A stretch of DNA of 22,500 nt, from the NCBI GenBank assembly GCA_030141605.1, contig JAQGDQ010001446.1, positions 1 to 22,500 of the forward strand, read 5' to 3'. A program made the translations under genes and the position numbers. Of this stretch, positions 17,520-22,500 are shown one piece after another (within the stretch, counting starts at the first letter, position 1; each line of letters starts with the position of its first letter). This DNA is from Tubiluchus corallicola (lineage: Eukaryota; Priapulida; Priapulimorpha; Priapulimorphida; Tubiluchidae). The notes under the pieces were generated by a model, which saw only the letters and a list, made by a program, of their open reading frames with translations, did not search any database and was not told where the DNA came from.

Positions 17520-18045
17520 TGTACGGCCAAATCATGTTGAAAACACCGGTTCTCGTCTGATTACCGATGTTAAGCAATGTAGAACCTGGTTAGTACTTGG
17601 ATGGGTGATCGCCTAGGAATACCAGGTGCTGTAGGCTTGCGGGATGCCCACACTGTATCTCGACACTAGGCGGAGGAGCTGCACAAGCAGTCAACGGCTA
17701 GAGGGCGGAGGAGGTCAAGTGACCCAACGGCCATGTGTAGAGGAGTAAACCTTCCAAATCAGGAGTGGAGCCCCGAAGGCGGACCAGTGCAGCATGCTCA
17801 CTGACTCCGGCAGCTCCTGCGGGCAACCTGGTGCCAAACGTATCGCTCCGCTTTCCTTTGGACTACACCAGCGAGGAAGAGAGGGGGTTCCTGTTGCCTG
17901 GGCAACTCAGGATCTCCATACATCTTGCCCAGGCGTGCGCCCTGGAGACCTTCAAGGATCGCACTGCTCAGCCACAGTCGACGCTGCAGCTCCATCAATG
18001 TGATCAATAACTGACTCTCTTGGCGCACACTCCATTGTCTTCCGA
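17520..18045 (+). mobile_element. 5S-rRNA-headed SINE-like element, copy D (most complete)
   Basis: The head (17520-17636) follows eukaryotic 5S rRNA from TACGGCC through TCTCGTCTGATTACCGATG, TTAAGCAATGTAGAACC, GGTTAGTACTTGGATGGG and GGTGCTGTAGGC. A GC-rich ~400-bp body follows, ending GTCTTCCGA. An open frame at 17765-18010 (no ATG) encodes the same peptide as copy C, with one in-frame 12-nt deletion (CALE-TFKDR here, CALE-RPFQW-FKDR there). 5S-derived SINEs (SINE3 class) are known; the ~400-bp body of this type I do not recognise. Confidence 0.88.
17545..17636 (+). promoter_or_regulatory. 5S-type internal RNA polymerase III promoter (degenerate)
   Basis: Box A-like TTAAGCAATGTAG, an intermediate element-like GGATGGGTGATC, and box C-like GCCTAGGAATACCAGGTG occur in 5S order and spacing. 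Box C is the best preserved part across the three copies. Activity is inference. Confidence 0.55.
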
Positions 18046-18500
18046 GACAGAAGGATGCCAACAACAATATGTATGTGTACGAATATATATCTACTGTGTA
18101 TAAAGCTCCCTATACAGACTAACAGCTTTAATGGACCATTATGCTACTCTTCTGTACAATTGACTGTACATTATCATATAAATATCTAGTTATCACTGCT
18201 TGTTGCTGCATTGACAGATAATCAGATAATTCAAATTCTTAACTATTTAAAATTTTTAACTCTTTCACTCACTCAAAGTCGTAATTACATATTTTCATTT
18301 CCTTTCTCAACTTTCAGTTTTATTGCTCTTATAATATTGCTATCATTACTTTATTTACTTCATCCTTATTTACATTAAGTTATCTACAGAAGCATGCATA
18401 ATTATAATCATATTTTCATTGTTTAGACTCAATCTCATTTTAATTTACTGTCTAAAATATACATTTTCTTGCCTATAAAAGTTAACAATTGTTCATTATA
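18046..18500. other. AT-rich spacer, nothing recognised
   Basis: No coding motif, array or repeat boundary seen. Confidence 0.4.
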
Positions 18501-18659
18501 TTTGAATAATTAGCTTAGAAAGTTAATTAACGGCAACCGAACACAGCTATTGCTTACGTCAGAAACTTACCATAGTTTGTGCAATGGCAGGCATCTTAGC
18601 TTGCGCATCAAGCACATTTGCATAAGTGTTACAGTACTGCTTAAACGCATGATGTCACG

Positions 18660-18842
18660 AAAAATGGACTCTACATCATATGACGTCAGAAACTAACACT
18701 GCAGTTCATGATCATACTTATCACAGTACCGCCTTCTGTTTATTGGCCACACGAATGTGACAAAAAGGCGCTGCTGCCAATCTTAGTAGATTCACTGATC
18801 CGCGCGTAGCTTTGAAACTTTAACAAAATTTGAATATCCGAG
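18660..18842 (+). promoter_or_regulatory. Possible promoter and non-coding first exon
   Basis: A CRE-like ATGACGTCAG at about 18680 and a CCAAT-box complement (ATTGGCC) near 18740 precede a relatively GC-rich stretch. That stretch ends in a consensus donor, CCGAG|GTAAGTAT, at 18842/18843. No downstream coding exon is visible, so this is a weak call. Confidence 0.2.
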
Positions 18843-18959
18843 GTAAGTATCATTTAATCTGAGCTTTGATTTAAAATAAGCTATTGTAGTTTTCAATATT
18901 TTAGAGTATTCTTTATTCTGAAGTAATGTTTACACAATCATCCGGTTTTTATTAAAGTA

Positions 18960-18990
18960 AGGTGAGTGAGTTAAGGAGGAACACTCACCT
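18960..18990. other. Perfect 9-bp stem-loop
   Basis: AGGTGAGTG and CACTCACCT flank a 13-nt loop. Function unknown; could be chance. Confidence 0.5.
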
Positions 18991-19689
18991 CGCACTACTC
19001 AAATTATTTAATTTTAAATTTATTGATGTGTTTGATGTGCGAAATAAGATTTCATAGTTCATGTAAAAGTCTTACATCTGGTTCTTAGTCACATATCACA
19101 GTCACTAATATTTACTGTATATTTTTTTCATCGTTAACGTAGATTATTTAACTTCATTTCCAAATAAATAAATCACTAAATAAATAAATAAAAAGCACAA
19201 TACCTTCTTGTAGATTTATACGTCTGTAGACTAGAATTCTTGCAGCGTTTTCAATTTAAATTTACTGACTTGCAAGTGTTCATGCATCTTAAAGTAACGA
19301 AATTTAAAACGTAAACTTTTAATTTTGCACAAACGTTAATTCACAAGACACAAACTATTAAGTTGGATGTAGCACTAAAATTTTGTGTTGACAGTTAAAC
19401 TTTAGCTACCACAGAAATGATAAACGTGTCTACTTTGATATTTGCTCAAGATTTGCGTAAGATAAACTTTACCTTGAGTCCACGTTTTTGCATTGCTATC
19501 GTAATGTTGCGTATAAAAACATTGACATTTGTCGAATGACAGAACTGAAAACCTGTTAGCTTTATTATGAAGAGAAGTTTTCTAATGTTATTCAAATGTG
19601 TGGATTAATTTTCGCAGCAACCAACGCACCAATTTTTAAAGATGATATCAAATCTTTCTTTGCACAATATATACGTGTATATTAACAGG
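18991..19689. other. AT-rich spacer, nothing recognised
   Basis: Contains a short AAATAAATAAAT run near 19165-19195. No gene evidence. Confidence 0.4.
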
Positions 19690-19691
19690 TA

Positions 19692-20100
19692 CAGTCAACC
19701 TCGGATATAAGGGACACCTCCGGACCAGAAAAAATCATCCGTTATATCCGATATCCCTTATAGCCGAAGTTGAGTCAGACTGAGGGTGCATCTGCAGTCA
19801 ACCTCGGTATAAGGGACACCTCCGGACCAGAAAAAATCATCCGTTATATCCGATATCCCTTATAGCCGAAGTTGAGTCAGACTGAGGGTGTATCTGCAGT
19901 CAACCTCGGTATAAGGGACACCTCCGGGTCAGAAAAAATCATCCGTTATATCCGATATCCCTTATAGCCGAAGTTGAGTCAGACTGAGGGTGTATCTGCA
20001 GTCAACCTCGGTATAAGGGACACCTCCGGACCAGAAAAAATCATCCGTTATATCCGATATCCCTTATAGCCGAAGTTGAGTCAGACCGAGGGTGTATCTA
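19692..20100. repeat. Four tandem 102/103-bp foldback units made of the element's end
   Basis: Units start at 19692, 19795, 19897 and 19999. Each begins CAGTCAACCTCGG-x-TATAAGGGAC and has near its other side TATCCCTTATAGCCGAAGTTGA, the imperfect complement. A single unit can therefore fold on itself. The four copies differ at only a handful of positions. Confidence 0.9.
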
Positions 20101-20681
20101 GACCTGTAGTTTTCTGTACTTTTACCCACATTTTTATGGATTATTGCTACACATTCAGTGCAAACGGTATGTAGGAAGCTCCTTCAGTAATGCGAGATGT
20201 ATGTGACCGCAGAAACCGAGCTGTTCGAAGGTCGAGTTTGCGAAAAATTGAGGTTAAAAATCGATCAATTTCGCTTTGATCAGAGGGTCCTTCATATGCG
20301 AGGTAATTTACCTGGGTTTCTATTACGCGGGACCTGAAGATATCATTTCTTATAACCGAAAGTCCCTTGTGTCCCAGTACCTTATATACGAAGATTTTTA
20401 CAGAGGAAAAACGTTACGAAAAATCGGGACCGGTGTTGGTAGTCCCTTATAAGCGAGTGTCCCTTATATCCGAGTACCTTATACCCGAGGTTGACTGCAC
20501 ATTATAGTTTATAATTCATCAGTGCCCTACTCCTTTGTGAAAGTGTTTTGCCGTTTACTGTTACTGACTGTTATTGAGGCGTAGAAACGTATTCGTGCTA
20601 GGCTTTACTCGCTCAATTAATTCTTCTTCGATTTCTGTTCACCCAAGCAAATAAATGAACAGACAAACCCGAGGTTGACTG
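19692..20681. mobile_element. Tigger/pogo-like non-autonomous element
   Basis: The left end is TA then CAGTCAACCTCGGATATAAG. Its complement appears at the right as CTTATACCCGAGGTTGACTG ending at 20497, and again as CCCGAGGTTGACTG followed by TA, ending at 20681. CAGT-x-x-AACCTCG-x-x-ATAA ends with TA target sites are typical of pogo/Tigger elements. The interior has many degenerate CCTTATA-x-xCGA blocks and no transposase frame. Either right end could be the true one; the 20681 end has the matching TA. Confidence 0.7.
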
Positions 20682-20683
20682 TA

Positions 20684-21302
20684 TGTATAATATACATACA
20701 TACATATATATTATCAGCCTTTATCTGCAGCTTGGTAATTCTACACTGTACCATGATATAAGAGTACGTATAGAACACGGTCAATTATAATTACGTCATT
20801 AATACATGTACCACAAACTTGCTTATAAAACATGATAGCAAGTATGTATAATAATTACGGTCCGTATTAACCGAATTCGTAATAACCGAAAAACACAACT
20901 ATTGGAAACCCTGCAAGAGGAAAACACAGCCAACATATTTTAAAAAAAGAAGAAACATTTAATAAAGCTTTAGCTAATTTTTCGACAGACGGTTTTACCT
21001 TATCAGTTTCTAAAGGGATGCAAAAGGGTTAAATGCGTACTACAATATAAATTTTAGCTCATGCACACATATGTATATATATATTTATGTACATATTTAT
21101 ATACATATATGTATAATTCAGGCAAAATTTATAATGGTTTTATCGTAAATTTTAGCAAAATTTCTCGTTTTTATGTATTTGTAAGTAAACCTTGCATGTA
21201 AAAAAGTTTGTCATTTTTAATACTTTCCTAATAGTGTAATCTAACTTACCAAGGGATTAAATTATAATTATTATTTTAATTATAGCCTTTATCACAAAAT
21301 TC
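20684..21302. other. AT-rich spacer with ATGTAT-type microsatellite patches
   Basis: Short TA/CATA runs at about 20682-20712 and 21062-21115. A GTATTAACCGAATTCGTAATAACCG patch near 20866 may be an eroded Tigger-like fragment. No coding evidence. Confidence 0.4.
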
Positions 21303-21420
21303 TGAGAGTATCTCACAAGTCATTGCACAATTTCTAATTGTCTTTTTAAGTTTTTCTCCAATCTCAGCAAGCTCTTACATGAATCAAAAGGAGGGGTCTT
21401 TGGCAATTTTGGGCAAAGAA
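21303..21420. mobile_element. Mariner-like MITE fragment, copy 3 (left part)
   Basis: GAGTATCTCACAAGTCATTGC is a degraded terminal repeat. CTCCAATCTCAGCAAGCTC then TTACATGAATC matches the interior of the 14104 and 9666 copies. Homology ends where the 30-bp array begins, and no right end was found after the array. Confidence 0.65.
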
Positions 21421-22230
21421 TAAACACGTGTGAGATAACGAACGAGGTGTTAGACACGTGTGAGATAACGAACAAGGTGTTAAACACGTGTGAGATAACG
21501 AACGAGGTGCTAAACACGTGTGACATAACGAACGAGGTGTTAAACACGTGTGAGATAACGAACGAGGTGTTAAACACGTGTGAGATAACGAACAAGGTGT
21601 TAAACACGTGTGAGATAACGAACAAGGTGTTAAACACGTGTGACATAACGAACGAGGTGTTAAACACGTGTGAGATAACGAACAAGGTGTTAGACACGTG
21701 TGACATAACGAACGAGGTGTTAAACACGTGTGAGATAACGAACGATGTGTTAAACACGTGTGACATAACGAACGAGGTGTTAAACACGTGTGACATTTCG
21801 AACGACGTGTTTAACAGATGTGACATAACGAACGAGGTGTTATACACGTGTGACATAACGAACGAGGTGTTAAACAGATTTGACATAACGAACGAGGTGT
21901 TAAACACGTGTGATATAACGAACGAGGTGTTAGACTCGTGTGACATAACGAACGAAGTGTTAAACACGTGTGACATAACGAACGAGGTGTTAAACAGATT
22001 TGACATAACGAACGAGGTGCTAAACACGTGTGACATAATGAACGAGGTGTTTAACAGATGTGACATAACGAACGAGGTGCTAAACACGTGTGACATAATG
22101 AACGAGGTGTTAAACAGATTTGACATAACGAACGAGGTGTTAAACACGTGTGACATAACGAACGAGGTGTTAAATAGATTTGACATAACGAACGACGTGT
22201 TTAACAGATGTGACATAACGAACAAGGTGC
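21421..22230. repeat. 30-bp minisatellite, 27 units with no indels
   Basis: The unit is TAAACACGTGTGACATAACG then AACGAGGTGT. The 810 bp keep perfect 30-bp phase. Nineteen units contain the palindrome CACGTG; the others have CAGATT, CAGATG or CTCGTG. Because 30 is a multiple of three and neither strand has a stop in the used frame, long repeated-peptide frames appear on both strands; I do not regard them as genes. A degenerate partial unit follows to about 22266. Confidence 0.96.
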
Positions 22231-22266
22231 TAAATAGGCGCGAAGAGGAAACGAAGGGAACGTGAG

Positions 22267-22422
22267 GTGTCACGAATTGAAATGAATTTTATAGAGATTA
22301 AAAACATCAACAAAGTTTTAATGATTTAAAAGTTTTTATTTGTTTTATGAACTTCACGGTAAACTCACATTATTTTGCTGTCCAAAACATTAATACAATC
22401 TTGTCACAAATATCATCACCAG
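22267..22422. other. AT-rich sequence left of the edge array
   Basis: On the minus strand a short frame ending GVKWLHPGDDICDKIV...FWTAK-stop at 22370 is followed 30 nt later by AATAAA (22340-22335). This could be the 3' end of something entering from the right, but I recognise no family. Confidence 0.25.
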
Positions 22423-22500
22423 GATGAAGCCATTTTACTCCTTCCAAAGCCATGATGATGAAGCCATTTTACTCCTTCCAAAGCCATGATGATGAAGCCA
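22423..22500. repeat. 34-bp tandem array cut by the window edge
   Basis: Units start at 22423, 22457 and 22491 (GATGAAGCCATTTTACTCC then TTCCAAAGCCATGAT), identical where visible. Extent to the right is unknown. Confidence 0.9.

Noticed and set aside
17520-17640. Functional 5S rRNA gene
   Set aside because: The 5' domain diverges strongly from 5S rRNA and the module continues into a repeated GC-rich body, with partial copies elsewhere; best read as the head of a mobile element.
21320-22273. Long repeated-peptide frames on both strands ([10 protein letters not shown] and [10 protein letters not shown] repeats)
   Set aside because: Both come from the same 30-bp array, whose length is a multiple of three and whose unit lacks stops; no upstream gene structure.

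Overview
The window is animal nuclear DNA. It carries short exons with canonical GT/AG borders and frame-preserving phases, non-LTR retrotransposon remnants, a 5S-rRNA-headed repeat, MITE-like inverted-repeat elements and dense micro- and minisatellites. There is no sign of operons or ribosome binding sites. A repeat-rich invertebrate genome is the best guess; I cannot fix the phylum from sequence alone.

The one gene I can support is on the minus strand, from the start codon at 16806 down to 1208, and it continues past the left edge. Nine coding exons splice in frame into 388 complete codons of a sodium:solute symporter (SLC5). The sequence is closest in style to the SLC5A5/A6/A8/A12 branch (iodide, multivitamin and monocarboxylate transporters). 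The exons are 16462-16806, 14739-14807, 11388-11439 (52 nt), 8487-8554, 5934-6088, 5217-5357, 4241-4370, 3355-3443 and 1208-1323. No stop or frameshift interrupts them. The carboxyl-terminal third lies outside the window.

Nearly everything else is repeat. From left to right: a hAT-like MITE (692-1092); a dispersed repeat with a second copy 8.6 kb away (1463-1934 and 10067-10541); three copies of a 5S-rRNA-headed element (2280-2776, 7231-7410 and 17520-18045); LINE fragments (2795-3312, 7850-8410, 10784-11057); an 87-bp array that carries a reverse transcriptase motif (4774-5121); a 14/16-bp two-state minisatellite (6205-7230); a 58-bp array carrying a mariner-like terminal repeat (8570-9665) joined to its MITE body; a MITE with five tandem copies of its end (11578-12120); an exact 49 x 36-bp array (12183-13946); a full mariner-like MITE (14104-14603); and an LTR-like segment (15337-15576).

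Upstream of the gene are a 277-bp unbroken alternating purine-pyrimidine tract (16877-17153), a Tigger/pogo-like element whose end is present as four tandem foldback units (19692-20681), a 30-bp array of 27 units, 19 of which carry CACGTG (21421-22230), and a 34-bp array at the right edge.

The main overall pattern is that at least five of the eight minisatellites start at, or are built from, the end or a fragment of a recognisable transposable element. Together the arrays make up about a quarter of the window, mostly inside the introns of the transporter gene. They leave its exons and splice sites intact.
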